Assembly: GCF_004331485.1 (NCBI RefSeq)
Contig: NZ_SJKD01000008.1
Span: 372,001 to 436,000 of the forward strand
Source of the DNA: Kribbella capetownensis
GTDB taxonomy: Bacteria > Actinomycetota > Actinomycetes > Propionibacteriales > Kribbellaceae
DNA: 64,000 bases
Direction of reading: 5' to 3'
The translations under genes and the position numbers were made by a program. Shown here one piece after another: positions 17,403 to 26,383 of this stretch (position 1 is the stretch's first letter; each line of letters opens with the position of its first letter). The notes under the pieces are model-generated. The model had not been told where the DNA came from and ran no database searches. It saw only the letters and a program-made list of their open reading frames with translations.

Positions 17403-17960
17403 TCAGTTCTGCGTGGGGTCGTCCGGGTACGTCGCCAGATACGCCATCTGATCGTTCTGGCGGCGCAGGACCCGGCGCCAGAGCGTGTCCGGGTGCAGGC
17501 TGAACACGTCGTCGGGTTCGGACTCGACGACGTACCAGGCGCCCTCGGTGATCTCGCCCTCGAGTTGCCCGCTGGACCAGCCGGCGTACCCGGCGAAGAT
17601 GCGCATCCGCTGGATCGCCCCCTCCAGCAGCGCCGGCGGTACGTCGAGGTCGATCAACCCGATCCGGCCGAAGCACTCACGCCAGCCGGGTGGGTCGGCC
17701 GTCTCGATCACCTCGGCGACGGCCAGCGCGCTGTCGGTGCCGACAGGGCCGCCCATGAACAGCACCCCGGGTTCGTTCACCGTGGTGGACCAGTCCGGCA
17801 GCACCCGGTCCACGGCCAGGTCGGCGGCACGGTTCACCACCACCCCGAGTGCGCCGTCGTCGTCGTGATCCAGCAGCAGGATCACCGACCGGCGGAAGGG
17901 CGGCTCGTCGAGCAACGGGGTCGCCACCAGCAGCGAACCGGTCAGAGTCGAGGCCGTCAT
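17403..17960 (-). CDS. YqgE/AlgH family protein
   Basis: 185-residue DUF179 protein. The family pattern is clear: LTGSLLVATPLLDEPPFRRSVILLLDHDDDGALGVVVNR at residues 5-43, FMGGPVG near 78, and IFAGYAGWSSGQLEGEITEGAWY near 125-147. The ATG at 17960 is used because the upstream extension runs into the VanZ gene. The gene is only 7 bp downstream of the VanZ stop on the same strand, so malic enzyme, VanZ and YqgE may be one transcript. Molecular function is unproven across the family. Confidence 0.93.
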   Translation of the reverse strand: MTASTLTGSLLVATPLLDEPPFRRSVILLLDHDDDGALGVVVNRAADLAVDRVLPDWSTTVNEPGVLFMGGPVGTDSALAVAEVIETADPPGWRECFGRIGLIDLDVPPALLEGAIQRMRIFAGYAGWSSGQLEGEITEGAWYVVESEPDDVFSLHPDTLWRRVLRRQNDQMAYLATYPDDPTQN

Positions 17961-17967
17961 ACCCCCA

Positions 17968-18360
17968 TCATGTCGTGCGCGACGCCCGTGGACCACGGAA
18001 CACTCGGAACCCGAGCCAGGCGCCGAGCGCGACGCCGATCAGATCCGCGAGTACGTCGAACGGGTCGCCGTCGCGCTGGGGCAGCAGGAAGTACTGCGCC
18101 AGTTCGCTGACGACCGCGTTCGCGACCAGTGCCCCCAGCAACCAGCGCGCCGGGATCCGCAGCTTCAGCCCGAGGAACGCGACCGACCCGAACAGGAACA
18201 TGTGCGCGAACTTGTCCGCCATCGGGATCCCGACGTGCGGACCTGCCTCCCGTGGCGCGTAGACGCCGTACAGCTGCAGCAGGCAGGCCGCCACGAACGC
18301 GACCCGCCACGCCCACACCGCCACCCGCGAGCCGGTGTCCCGAGTCACCGTTGCCGTCAC
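17968..18360 (-). CDS. VanZ-like membrane protein
   Basis: 130-residue protein with about four hydrophobic helices and the VanZ pattern DKFAHMFLFGSVAFLGL, then SELAQYFLLPQRDGDPFDVLADLIGVALG. VanZ proteins are linked to teicoplanin resistance in enterococci, but most homologues have no known role. The GTG start overlaps the malic enzyme TAG by one base (TAGTG), so translation is probably coupled. Confidence 0.85.
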   Translation of the reverse strand: MTATVTRDTGSRVAVWAWRVAFVAACLLQLYGVYAPREAGPHVGIPMADKFAHMFLFGSVAFLGLKLRIPARWLLGALVANAVVSELAQYFLLPQRDGDPFDVLADLIGVALGAWLGFRVFRGPRASRTT

Positions 18361-19790
18361 TACAGCCCCGGGGAGTCGTCCGGGAAGTTCTCGTGCGCGG
18401 GGGCCTTGCCGCCGGCCGCGTCGCGGACGGCGTGCGCCACCATGTTGTGCACCTCCGGGTGGAAGACGCTCGGCACGATGTACGTCGCGTTCAGCTCCTC
18501 GTCGGTGACGACCCCGGCCAGCGCCTTCGCGGCGGCCAGCTCCATCTGGATCGAGACCTTCGACGACTGCGCGTCGAGCAGGCCGCGGAAGACACCCGGG
18601 AAGACCAGCACGTTGTTGATCTGGTTCGGGAAGTCGCTCCGCCCGGTGGCCACCACCGCCGCGTGCTCGCCCGCCTCCGCGGGGTCGACCTCGGGCACGG
18701 GGTTGGCCAGCGCGAACACGATCGCGTCGTCGTTCATCGTGGCGATGTCCGCACCGGTCAGGATGTTCGGCGCCGACACCCCGATGAACACGTCCGCTCC
18801 GGCCAGCGCGCCCTTCAGGTCGCCGCTGTACTTGGCCGCGTTGGTGTTCTCCGCGATCCAGCGCAGCTCCGGCGACAGACCGTCGCGCTCCGGGTGGATC
18901 ACGCCACCGATGTCCGCCACGCAGGTGTCCTTGACCCCGGCCGCGAGCAGCAGCTTCAGGATCGCCGTACCGGCGGCGCCCGCACCGGACATCACGACCC
19001 GCACGTTGCTGATGTCCTTGCCGACGACGCGCAGCGCGTTGTACAGCGCGCCCAGTACGACGACCGCCGTACCATGCTGGTCGTCGTGGAAGACCGGGAT
19101 GTCGAGTTCTTCGCGCAGCCGGGCCTCGATCTCGAAGCAGCGCGGCGCGGAGATGTCCTCCAGGTTGATGCCGGCGAACCCCGGCGCGATCGCCTTCACG
19201 ATCGACACGATCTCGTCCGGGTCCTGGGTGTCCAGGCACAGCGGCCAGGCATCGATCCCGGCGAACCGCTTGAACAGCGCCGCCTTGCCCTCCATCACCG
19301 GCAGCGCGGCCTTCGGGCCGATGTTGCCGAGGCCGAGGACGGCCGATCCGTCGGTGACGACCGCGACGCTGTTGCGCTTGATCGTCAGCCGGCGCGCGTC
19401 CTCGGGGTTGTTCGCGATCGCCAGGCAGACCCGCGCGACACCCGGCGTGTAGATCATCGACAGGTCGTCACGGTTGCGGATCGGATGCTTGGCCTCCATC
19501 GAGATCTTGCCGCCGAGGTGCATCAGGAACGTCCGGTCCGACACCCGGGCGATCTCGACGCCCGGTACGGCGCGCATCGCCTCGACCAAGCGCCCGGCGT
19601 GCTCGGTGTCGGCGGCGGCGCAGGTGACGTCGATCCGCAGCCGCTCGTGGCCGGAGGCCGTCACGTCGAGCGCGGTGACCAGACCGCCGGCCTGCTCGAC
19701 CGCGGTCGTCAGCTTGCTCACCGTCGAGCCACCCGCGGGCACCTCGAGGCGAACGGTGATGGAATACGAAACACTCGGCAAGGCAGTCAC
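18360..19790 (-). CDS. NAD(P)-dependent malic enzyme with N-terminal ACT domain
   Basis: 476-residue enzyme converting malate to pyruvate and CO2. Residues about 8-85 form an ACT-like domain (ITVRLEVPAGGSTVSKL). The catalytic part follows: MIYTPGVARV, the catalytic lysine in NSVAVVTDGSAVLGLGNIGPKAALPVMEGKA (residues about 140-170), the metal-binding ED in NLEDISAPRC, HDDQHGTA, and the dinucleotide-binding GAGAAGTA near 261. The ACT domain suggests amino-acid or metabolite control. GTG start preceded by GAGAGG. Confidence 0.95.
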   Translation of the reverse strand: MTALPSVSYSITVRLEVPAGGSTVSKLTTAVEQAGGLVTALDVTASGHERLRIDVTCAAADTEHAGRLVEAMRAVPGVEIARVSDRTFLMHLGGKISMEAKHPIRNRDDLSMIYTPGVARVCLAIANNPEDARRLTIKRNSVAVVTDGSAVLGLGNIGPKAALPVMEGKAALFKRFAGIDAWPLCLDTQDPDEIVSIVKAIAPGFAGINLEDISAPRCFEIEARLREELDIPVFHDDQHGTAVVVLGALYNALRVVGKDISNVRVVMSGAGAAGTAILKLLLAAGVKDTCVADIGGVIHPERDGLSPELRWIAENTNAAKYSGDLKGALAGADVFIGVSAPNILTGADIATMNDDAIVFALANPVPEVDPAEAGEHAAVVATGRSDFPNQINNVLVFPGVFRGLLDAQSSKVSIQMELAAAKALAGVVTDEELNATYIVPSVFHPEVHNMVAHAVRDAAGGKAPAHENFPDDSPGL

Positions 19791-19910
19791 GCCGGTGATC
19801 CTCTCACGTCACTGGTAAGGCTCCGAGGTTCCGTACGTTAAGTGCATGAGAGAACGCTGGGTAATCCTTTACTCGGGCGGCTAGTCTTCCCCTCAGCGAA
19901 GGGAGGATCG

Positions 19911-20915
19911 GTGCCGACGATCAGTGATGTGGCGGCTCGGGCCGGGGTGTCCACGGCCACCGTGTCCCGGGCGCTGAACGGCAAGGCCACGGTCGACCCG
20001 GACCTGGCCGCGCGGGTCCGGACGGCCGCCACCGAGCTCGGGTACCAGCCGAACGGCCCGGCTCGCGCGCTGCGCCGCCAGGAGGCGGCCGTGGTCGCGC
20101 TGATCATCTCCGATGTGGAGAACCCGTTCTTCACCGCGCTCGCCCGCGGCGTCGAGGACGTCGCGCACGAGGTCGGCTACTCGGTCGTGCTGTGCAATTC
20201 CGACGAGAACGCCGACAAGGAGAACCGCTACATCGACGTCGCGATCCAGGAACGGGTCGCCGGCGTCATCCTGTCCCCCAGCGGTACGGCGACCAGCGTC
20301 GCCAAGCTGGCAAGCCGGGGTACGGCGTACGTCGCGGTGGACCGCCCGCTGCCCGAGCAGGACAGCGACGCGGTGCTGGTCGACACCCGGCAGGCCGCGA
20401 AGCAGGCGACCGCACATTTGGTTGCCCAAGGCTACGAGCGGATCGGCTGCATCACCGGACCCGCCGGCGTACGGACGGCCGACGACCGGCTGGCCGGCTA
20501 CCGCGATGGCTTGAAGGCCGCCAAACGCCGAAGCACCACTCGACTCGTACGTCGCAGCGAATACAAGGCAGCCGGAGCACATCGTGCCGCGCTCGAGCTA
20601 CTTTCTCAGGCCGAGCCGCCGGACGCGCTGCTGATCGCGAACAGCGCGATGGCGGTCGGCGTACTGCAGGCGCTTCAGGAACGCGGCATCCGGGCCGGCC
20701 GCGAGGTCGGACTCGTCGCGTTCGACGACGCACCGTGGGCTGAGCTGGTGGATCCACCGCTGTCCGTCGTCGCACAACCGGCGTACGAGATCGGCACGGT
20801 GGCGGCGCGGCTGCTGCTGGCCCGGATCGCCGACAACAGCCGGCCGCCAACCACCACCACTCTCGGCGCCCGTTTGATCGAACGGGCGAGCAGCGTACAG
20901 CTCAACAGGAGATAG
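19911..20915 (+). CDS. LacI family regulator (ribose-operon type)
   Basis: 334-residue repressor. The helix-turn-helix is at residues 2-25 (TISDVAARAGVSTATVSRAL), then the hinge (PNGPARALRR) and a periplasmic-binding-protein-like sensor domain (60-330). The GTG at 19911 follows GGGAGG. It converges on a ribose-type ABC operon, whose promoter holds a CG-centred palindrome of the type LacI proteins bind, so it probably regulates that operon. It is divergent from malic enzyme with 120 bp between the starts. Confidence 0.92.
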   Translation: MPTISDVAARAGVSTATVSRALNGKATVDPDLAARVRTAATELGYQPNGPARALRRQEAAVVALIISDVENPFFTALARGVEDVAHEVGYSVVLCNSDENADKENRYIDVAIQERVAGVILSPSGTATSVAKLASRGTAYVAVDRPLPEQDSDAVLVDTRQAAKQATAHLVAQGYERIGCITGPAGVRTADDRLAGYRDGLKAAKRRSTTRLVRRSEYKAAGAHRAALELLSQAEPPDALLIANSAMAVGVLQALQERGIRAGREVGLVAFDDAPWAELVDPPLSVVAQPAYEIGTVAARLLLARIADNSRPPTTTTLGARLIERASSVQLNRR

Positions 20916-20931
20916 GCCGGCCGCGCCGGCC
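20915..20931. terminator. Hairpin at the LacI gene end
   Basis: GGCCGGC-CGC-GCCGGCC, a perfect seven-base stem starting at the last base of the LacI stop codon and lying between convergent genes. Confidence 0.55.
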
Positions 20932-20997
20932 GTTCCCGCGTGTCCGGCCGCCGAACGGCTGGCTGAAGCGGGTACCTCCTGTCGAGCTGCACACCTA

Positions 20998-22005
20998 TCA
21001 GCCGTTGGGGTTCTCCTCGGCGTAGATCTTGGCCGCGTTGGAGGCGTCGATCAGACGCGTGGGCAGGGTCTGCGACTTCTCGATCGTGCCGCAGTCGACC
21101 AGGATCTTCTTCGCCGCGGCGATCGCTTCCTTGCCGTTGGTCGGGTAGGTGAAGGTGGCGCTCAGCCGGCCCTGCTCGACCGCCTTGATCCCACCGGACG
21201 GGATCGGCAACGCGTCGATGCCGGTGAACTTCATCTCCTTCTCCCGGCCGACCGCCTTCGCGGCCAGGTACGCGCCCTCGGCCATCGGGTCGTTGTGGGA
21301 GTAGACCACGTCGATCTTCGGGTTCGCCTTCAACAGCGCGTCCATCTGCGCCTGGCCCTTCTCCCGCAGCCAGTCGCCGCTGGCGGCGGCGATCACCTTG
21401 ACCTTCGGGTTGCCCTTGATGCCGGCCAGGAAGCCCTCGTGCCGCTCAGCCTGCGGGGTGGCACCGGCCAGCCCCGTCAGCTCGACCACGTTGCCGCCGT
21501 CCGGCAGCAACTTCTCGGCGATGTACTTGCCGGCCTCGGTGCCGATCTGGACGTTGTCGCCGCCGATGAAGCCGGTGTACGCGTCACCCTCGACCTTGCG
21601 GTCCAGCACGATCACGGGGATGCCCTTGTCGTAGGCCTTCTTCACCACCGCGGTCAGCGGCTTGGCCTCGTTCGGGCTGATGATCAGCAGGTCGATCTGC
21701 TGGGTGATGTAGTTCTCCACGTCGGCGACCTGCTTGGCGTTGTCCTGCGCCGCGTCGGCGAACTTCACCTCGAACTGCGGCACCGTCGCGGCGGCTGCCT
21801 TGATGTCGTCGTCCATCCGCTGCCGGTACGGCTCGGCCACGTTCGCCTGGCTCATCCCGATCGTGTACTTGCCGTCGGCCCCCTTGCAGGACTTCGACGC
21901 ACCCGCCTGCGGGCTGTCCGACGTCCGTTCGTTGGTCGTGCCACAGCCGGCCAGTACCAGGGCGGCGATCGCCGCGGCGGCCAGCGGAATCTTCACAGAG
22001 CGCAT
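20998..22005 (-). CDS. Sugar ABC transporter substrate-binding lipoprotein (RbsB type)
   Basis: 335-residue exported lipoprotein. A signal peptide ends in the lipobox VLAGC (Cys near residue 21). The mature domain has features of the ribose/galactose-binding cluster (IGMSQANVAEPYRQRM, DLLIISPNEAKPLTAVV, IPVIVLDRKV, VYSHNDPMAEGAYLA). The ATG at 22005 follows AGGAAGG and lies 11 bp beyond the permease stop; an in-frame GTG at 22020 is less likely. It is the last gene of an ATPase-permease-binding protein operon. The sugar is probably a pentose or hexose but cannot be told. Confidence 0.92.
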   Translation of the reverse strand: MRSVKIPLAAAAIAALVLAGCGTTNERTSDSPQAGASKSCKGADGKYTIGMSQANVAEPYRQRMDDDIKAAAATVPQFEVKFADAAQDNAKQVADVENYITQQIDLLIISPNEAKPLTAVVKKAYDKGIPVIVLDRKVEGDAYTGFIGGDNVQIGTEAGKYIAEKLLPDGGNVVELTGLAGATPQAERHEGFLAGIKGNPKVKVIAAASGDWLREKGQAQMDALLKANPKIDVVYSHNDPMAEGAYLAAKAVGREKEMKFTGIDALPIPSGGIKAVEQGRLSATFTYPTNGKEAIAAAKKILVDCGTIEKSQTLPTRLIDASNAAKIYAEENPNG

Positions 22006-22016
22006 GGGAACCTTCC

Positions 22017-23045
22017 TCACGAGGTGGGGCGGAGTCGTTGCAGCGCGGCCGCGGCCACGATGACGAGTCCCTTGATCAGGAGCTGGATGTTGGAGTCGAT
22101 GTTGTTCAGGGCAAGGATGTTGTTGAGTACGCCGAGCAGCAGCGCGCCCGCGACCGTGCCGGCCACCGATCCACGGCCACCGGCCAGACTGGTCCCGCCG
22201 ATCACCACCGCGGCGATCGCGTCCAGTTCGTAGCCGATCCCGTCGTTCGGGCTGCCCTGATTGAGTTGGACCGCGTGCACGATGCCGGCCAGCGACGCGA
22301 GCAGACCGCAGATCGCGAAGACCGCGATCTTCACCCGCACCACCGGTACGCCGGACAGTCGCGCGGCCTTCTCGTTGCCGCCGACGGCGTACAGATGGCG
22401 GGAGAACGCACTGACCCGCAGGAACACGACGGCGGCGATCGCGACCACCGCGAAGATCAGCACCGGGATGGGGACCAGGCCGCCGAACGTCCGCTCGCCG
22501 AGGATCGCGAACGAGTCCGGCGCCTCGTGCGGCCCATCGCCGTACGCGATCGCGACGCCCTGCCCGCCGGACCAGATCCTGGCCAGACCTCGGGCTATCT
22601 GCAGACCGGCGAGTGTGACGATGAAGGACTGGATTCCGATCATCGCGGTCGCGACGCCTTGCAGTGCACCGAAGACCAGGCCGATCGCGAGCACGAGAAC
22701 GACGGACGGCAGGAATCCCCAGTCGTTCTCGACCATCAGGACCGCGGACCCGACCGCGGCCAGCCCGAGCACCGCGCCGACGGACAGATCGATGCCGCCG
22801 ATCAGGATCACGAACGTCATCCCGACCGCGATGATGCCGATCTCGGACACCGCGCGGACCACATTCGCGAGGTTGTCCGCGCTGATGAACAGGATCTCGC
22901 CATCCTTGCGGGGCGAGAAGATGATCGCCGCGATGAACACGGCCAGCAGCCCGAAGACACTCTGGAACCGGAACAGCGTGGCGACCACTCCGCCGGAGCT
23001 CTGCTCCACCGGCGTCGCCGCGGCTGTCTCGTCCTGTACGGTCAC
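22017..23045 (-). CDS. Sugar ABC transporter permease (RbsC type)
   Basis: 342-residue membrane protein with 8-10 hydrophobic helices. It carries the RbsC/AraH-type motifs TFVILIGGIDLSVGAVLGL and AVVIGGTSLAGGRGSVAGTVAGALLLGVL. The GTG start overlaps the ATPase stop (GTGA), so it is translationally coupled. A long N-terminal cytoplasmic tail (about 25 residues, Ala/Glu/Thr-rich) precedes the first helix. Confidence 0.93.
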   Translation of the reverse strand: MTVQDETAAATPVEQSSGGVVATLFRFQSVFGLLAVFIAAIIFSPRKDGEILFISADNLANVVRAVSEIGIIAVGMTFVILIGGIDLSVGAVLGLAAVGSAVLMVENDWGFLPSVVLVLAIGLVFGALQGVATAMIGIQSFIVTLAGLQIARGLARIWSGGQGVAIAYGDGPHEAPDSFAILGERTFGGLVPIPVLIFAVVAIAAVVFLRVSAFSRHLYAVGGNEKAARLSGVPVVRVKIAVFAICGLLASLAGIVHAVQLNQGSPNDGIGYELDAIAAVVIGGTSLAGGRGSVAGTVAGALLLGVLNNILALNNIDSNIQLLIKGLVIVAAAALQRLRPTS

Positions 23046-24598
23046 TGGGCTCCTCCCACTTCTTCGAACACTTCGCCCTGTCCCATGGCGGCGGCGAGCA
23101 GGTCGCCTTCGCCGGAGTCCGCCGTACTGAACGACGCCACGTCGCGCCCGTCCCGCAGTACGACGACCCGATCGCAGACGCCGACCAACTCCGGCAGCTC
23201 GGACGAGGCCAGCAGTACGCCGATGCCCTGGCCGGCCAGCTCGCCGAGCAGGCGGTAGATCTCGGACTTCGCGCCGACGTCGACGCCGCGGGTGGGTTCG
23301 TCGAGCAGCAGCAACTTCGGCTCGGTCAACAGCATCCGGCCGAACACGACCTTCTGCTGGTTACCGCCGGACAGCGTGCCGACCTCGTCCTGCAGGCGGC
23401 CGAACTTCAGCCGCAACCGGTCCGCCATCCGCACCGACGCGGCCCGCTCCATCCGCCGGGCGATCACCCCCAGCCGCCCGTACGACGGAAGGCTCGAGAC
23501 GACCGTGTTCGCAAGGATCGAGTGGAACAGGACCAGACCGGACGCGCGTCGGTCCTCGGGAACGAAACCGATGCCGTGGGCAAGTGCCTGGCGTGGTCGG
23601 CGCGGGTGGATCTCCTGGCCCTGCAAGAGGATCCGGCCGGACCGCGTGCCCGCCGGGGCGACGCCGTACAAGGTCTCGAGCAGTTCGGTGCGGCCGGCGC
23701 CGAGCAGGCCGGCCAAGCCGACGATCTCGCCGGAACGGACGGTCAGCGAGATGCCGTTGGGGTCGCGGCGGCCGGGTCTCGGCCGGCGGGCTCTCAGGGC
23801 GAGGTTGTCGACGCGGAGAAGTTCGTCGCCGGTGTCGGTGTCGGGAGTGGTGAACATGGTCTGCACCGGGCGGCCGACCATCGCCTCGACGACCTCAGCG
23901 GTGCTCAACTTGCGGGGGTCGAAGCTGCTGACGATCTGGCCGTTGCGGAGGACGGTCGCGCGGTCGGCGACCTGGGCGATCTCCTCCATCCGGTGCGAGA
24001 TGTAGACGATGCCGACGCCGGACCTGCGGAGTTCGCGGATGACCTCGAAGAGGCGCTCGACCTCGGCGGTGGTCAGCGCGGAGGTCGGCTCGTCCATGAT
24101 CAGGACGCGCGCATCGAGCGAGATCGCCTTCGCGATCGTGACGAGTTGCTGCTCGCCGACGCGCAGTTCACCGACCGGGCGGCGCGGGTCGAGCTTGACG
24201 CCACTGCGTTCCAGCAGCGTGCGGGCCTCGCGCTCCATCCGGCGGCGGTCGACCGTCTTCAGCGCGGTACGGAGTTCGCGGCCGAGGAAGATGTTGTCGG
24301 CGACGGACAGGCCCGGGACCAGGTCGAGTTCCTGGTGGATCATCGCGATCCCGGCCGACTGCGCGTCGGTGGGTCCGCCGAAGCTGACCTGCTGACCGTT
24401 GATCTCGATCGTGCCGTCATAGTCGGTGACGTCGCCGGACAGGATCTTCATCAGCGTGCTCTTGCCGGCGCCGTTCTCGCCGAGCAGCGCGTGCACCTCG
24501 CCCGCGCCCAGGGTGAAGTCGACCTCGCGGCAGGCCTGCACACCGCCGTACCGCTTCCCGATCCGGACCATCCGGACCAGGGCAGCGCCGTCGGCCAT
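23042..24598 (-). CDS. Sugar ABC transporter ATP-binding protein (RbsA type)
   Basis: 518-residue tandem ATPase. The first domain (about 6-240) has Walker A GENGAGKST, the RbsA-type signature LRVGEQQ and Walker B VLIMDEPTSAL. The second (about 255-500) has the degenerate Walker A GLLGAGRTE, signature LSGGNQQK and LLLLDEPTRGVDVG. This duplicated, asymmetric layout is normal for monosaccharide importers of the RbsA/MglA/AraG group. The ATG follows GGAGG. First gene of the operon. Confidence 0.95.
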   Translation of the reverse strand: MADGAALVRMVRIGKRYGGVQACREVDFTLGAGEVHALLGENGAGKSTLMKILSGDVTDYDGTIEINGQQVSFGGPTDAQSAGIAMIHQELDLVPGLSVADNIFLGRELRTALKTVDRRRMEREARTLLERSGVKLDPRRPVGELRVGEQQLVTIAKAISLDARVLIMDEPTSALTTAEVERLFEVIRELRRSGVGIVYISHRMEEIAQVADRATVLRNGQIVSSFDPRKLSTAEVVEAMVGRPVQTMFTTPDTDTGDELLRVDNLALRARRPRPGRRDPNGISLTVRSGEIVGLAGLLGAGRTELLETLYGVAPAGTRSGRILLQGQEIHPRRPRQALAHGIGFVPEDRRASGLVLFHSILANTVVSSLPSYGRLGVIARRMERAASVRMADRLRLKFGRLQDEVGTLSGGNQQKVVFGRMLLTEPKLLLLDEPTRGVDVGAKSEIYRLLGELAGQGIGVLLASSELPELVGVCDRVVVLRDGRDVASFSTADSGEGDLLAAAMGQGEVFEEVGGAQ

Positions 24599-24621
24599 GA
24601 CACCTCCGCGACCCGGTGAGT

Positions 24622-24629
24622 AATCGATT
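24622..24629. promoter_or_regulatory. Probable LacI operator before the sugar ABC operon
   Basis: AATCGATT, a perfect palindrome centred on CG, 24 bp upstream of the ATPase start. A CG-centred palindrome is the usual core of LacI-family operators, and a LacI gene ends just beyond this operon. Confidence 0.45.
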
Positions 24630-24753
24630 TCCCGGACGCTAGACCGCCCCCTCCCAGCCCGTCAACCCCTCACCGACTGTCCGCACCAATCCGTAACCCA
24701 GCTTCGGCTCCCACGGCACCTTTTCCACCAGGGTCGAAAGGTGGCGGACCGCC

Positions 24754-24837
24754 GGCACTCAACAACGTCCACCGCGAACGCGAACCGCCGCCCGCGTGAG
24801 CGTGAACTCGCGCGGACGGCGATCGTTGCTGAGTGCC
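24754..24837. repeat. Long inverted repeat after the binding-protein gene
   Basis: GGCACTCAACAACG pairs with CGTTGCTGAGTGCC (13 of 14), enclosing 56 bases whose ends also pair (GTCCACCGCGA with TCGCGCGGAC). The whole 84-base element starts 9 bp after the stop of the 24847 gene and would form a long RNA hairpin. It probably terminates the eight-gene operon. The rest of the 24599-24846 gap holds nothing I recognise. Confidence 0.6.
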
Positions 24838-24846
24838 TGGCGTCCG

Positions 24847-26358
24847 CTAGCTCCCCGACACACTGACCTTCGTGAACAGCGGGCGGCCGCTCGGGGGCAT
24901 CACGAAGTTCTGGACCCGGGAGCGGTGGGCGGAGTTGGAGGCCAGGTCGGCGGGGAAGATGCCGACCGCGTCGGTCCACAGCATCTGGCCGGCTTGCTCG
25001 TACAGCTTCGGGCGTTGCGCCTGGTCGACGGACGAGCGGGCGTCGAGCAGCAGCTTGTCGACGGCGGGGTTGCAGTAGCCGTTGCGCTTGGCCGAGCAGA
25101 CGTAGAGCCGGGCCAGGGTGTAGTCCGCGTCGCCGGTGCCGGTGACGTTGGTCTGCAGGTTCATGTCCCAGTTGAGCTTGCCGAAGTCCTCCAGCCACTG
25201 GGCCCGTTCCTTCTCCAGCGGCTTGACCGTGACGCCGATCTTGGCCCAATCCGAGATCATCGCCTGCGCCAGCGCCCGGATGTTCGGACCACCTTCCAGC
25301 GGCCACTGCATCGACGTACTGAACCCGTTCGGGTACCCCGCCTCGGTCAGCAACTGCTTCGCCTTCGCCGGGTCGTACTTGTACGGCGCCAGCTTCGGCG
25401 CACCGATGACCCCCTGGGCCAGCGGCGCCTGCGCCACCGACGCCAAGTCACCGAACAGGTCCTTGACCGTGCCCTCGAGGTTCAGCCCGTACCACATCGC
25501 CTGGCGGACCCGCTTGTCGTTGAACGGCTTCCGGTTCGAGTTGAACCAGTCGAAGTAGTAGGTCCAGCTCGGCGTCGTCTCGTAGCTGATCCCACTGCTC
25601 CCCTTCACCTCCCCGACCTGGTCCGGCGGGATCTGCGTGAGTACGTCGACCTCGCCGTTCTCCAGCGCCGTGATCCGGCCGGCGACCTCCGGGATGTTCA
25701 CGAACTCCAGCTTGTTCAGCTTCGGCGCCCCGTCCCAGTACGTCGGGTTGGCCGCCAGCTCGAGCTTCTCGTCGGGCTGGAACGCCGTGACCGAGAACGG
25801 GCCGGTCCCGATCGGCTTGTTGAAGAACCCGTCGGTGTTGATCTTGTCCGCCGGCCCGATGAACAGCAGCGTGAGCGAACTCAGCAATGTGCCCAGCGGC
25901 TTGCTCGTCTTCACCGTCACCGTCTGGTCGTCGGTCGCCGCGAACGACGTCACCGTCGCATAGAGCGGAACCAGCGGACCATCGAGCTTCTTGTGCCGCT
26001 CGTACGACGCCACCACGTCCTTGGCCGTGAACGGCGTACCGTCGGAGAACTTCACGCCGGACCGGAGTTTGAACACCCACGTGTCCGGGTCCGGGTTCTG
26101 CCAGGAGGTCGCCAGGACCGGGACGATCTTGCCGTCCTCGACCCGGACCAGCGGCTCCATGATCTGCTGGATCGCGGTCTGCACGGCCTCCTCACCGGCG
26201 AACTTGTGGGTGTCCAGCGACACCGGGAACATGGCCGGCGCGTAGCGCAGGATCTGCTCGCCGCCACCGTCGGCGCTCGGCTCGCTCGCCGGCGAGCATG
26301 CACTCAGTGCGGCCAGTGCGGCGACGGCCACCGCCGCCACGATTCGCTTCCTCAACAC
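24847..26358 (-). CDS. ABC transporter substrate-binding lipoprotein, family 5 (peptide/opine type)
   Basis: 503-residue exported lipoprotein. The signal peptide ends in the lipobox ALSAC (Cys near residue 20). The mature part is a DppA/OppA-type binding protein: PVSLDTHKF, VFKLRSGVKFSDGTPFTAKDVVASYER, PIGTGPFSV and NPTYWDGAPKL. The GTG at 26358 follows AAGGAG. Unusually it is the last gene of the operon, after two phosphoesterase genes, rather than first. Family 5 proteins bind peptides, nickel, opines, oligosaccharides and other solutes, so the ligand is open. Confidence 0.93.
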   Translation of the reverse strand: MLRKRIVAAVAVAALAALSACSPASEPSADGGGEQILRYAPAMFPVSLDTHKFAGEEAVQTAIQQIMEPLVRVEDGKIVPVLATSWQNPDPDTWVFKLRSGVKFSDGTPFTAKDVVASYERHKKLDGPLVPLYATVTSFAATDDQTVTVKTSKPLGTLLSSLTLLFIGPADKINTDGFFNKPIGTGPFSVTAFQPDEKLELAANPTYWDGAPKLNKLEFVNIPEVAGRITALENGEVDVLTQIPPDQVGEVKGSSGISYETTPSWTYYFDWFNSNRKPFNDKRVRQAMWYGLNLEGTVKDLFGDLASVAQAPLAQGVIGAPKLAPYKYDPAKAKQLLTEAGYPNGFSTSMQWPLEGGPNIRALAQAMISDWAKIGVTVKPLEKERAQWLEDFGKLNWDMNLQTNVTGTGDADYTLARLYVCSAKRNGYCNPAVDKLLLDARSSVDQAQRPKLYEQAGQMLWTDAVGIFPADLASNSAHRSRVQNFVMPPSGRPLFTKVSVSGS

Positions 26359-26383
26359 GGGGTTCTCCTTTGCAGGGCAGGGG

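Noticed and set aside
24662..25306. 214-residue minus-strand frame over the 24754 hairpin
   Set aside because: Out-of-frame overlap with the family 5 binding-protein gene; low-complexity composition and no homologous feature.
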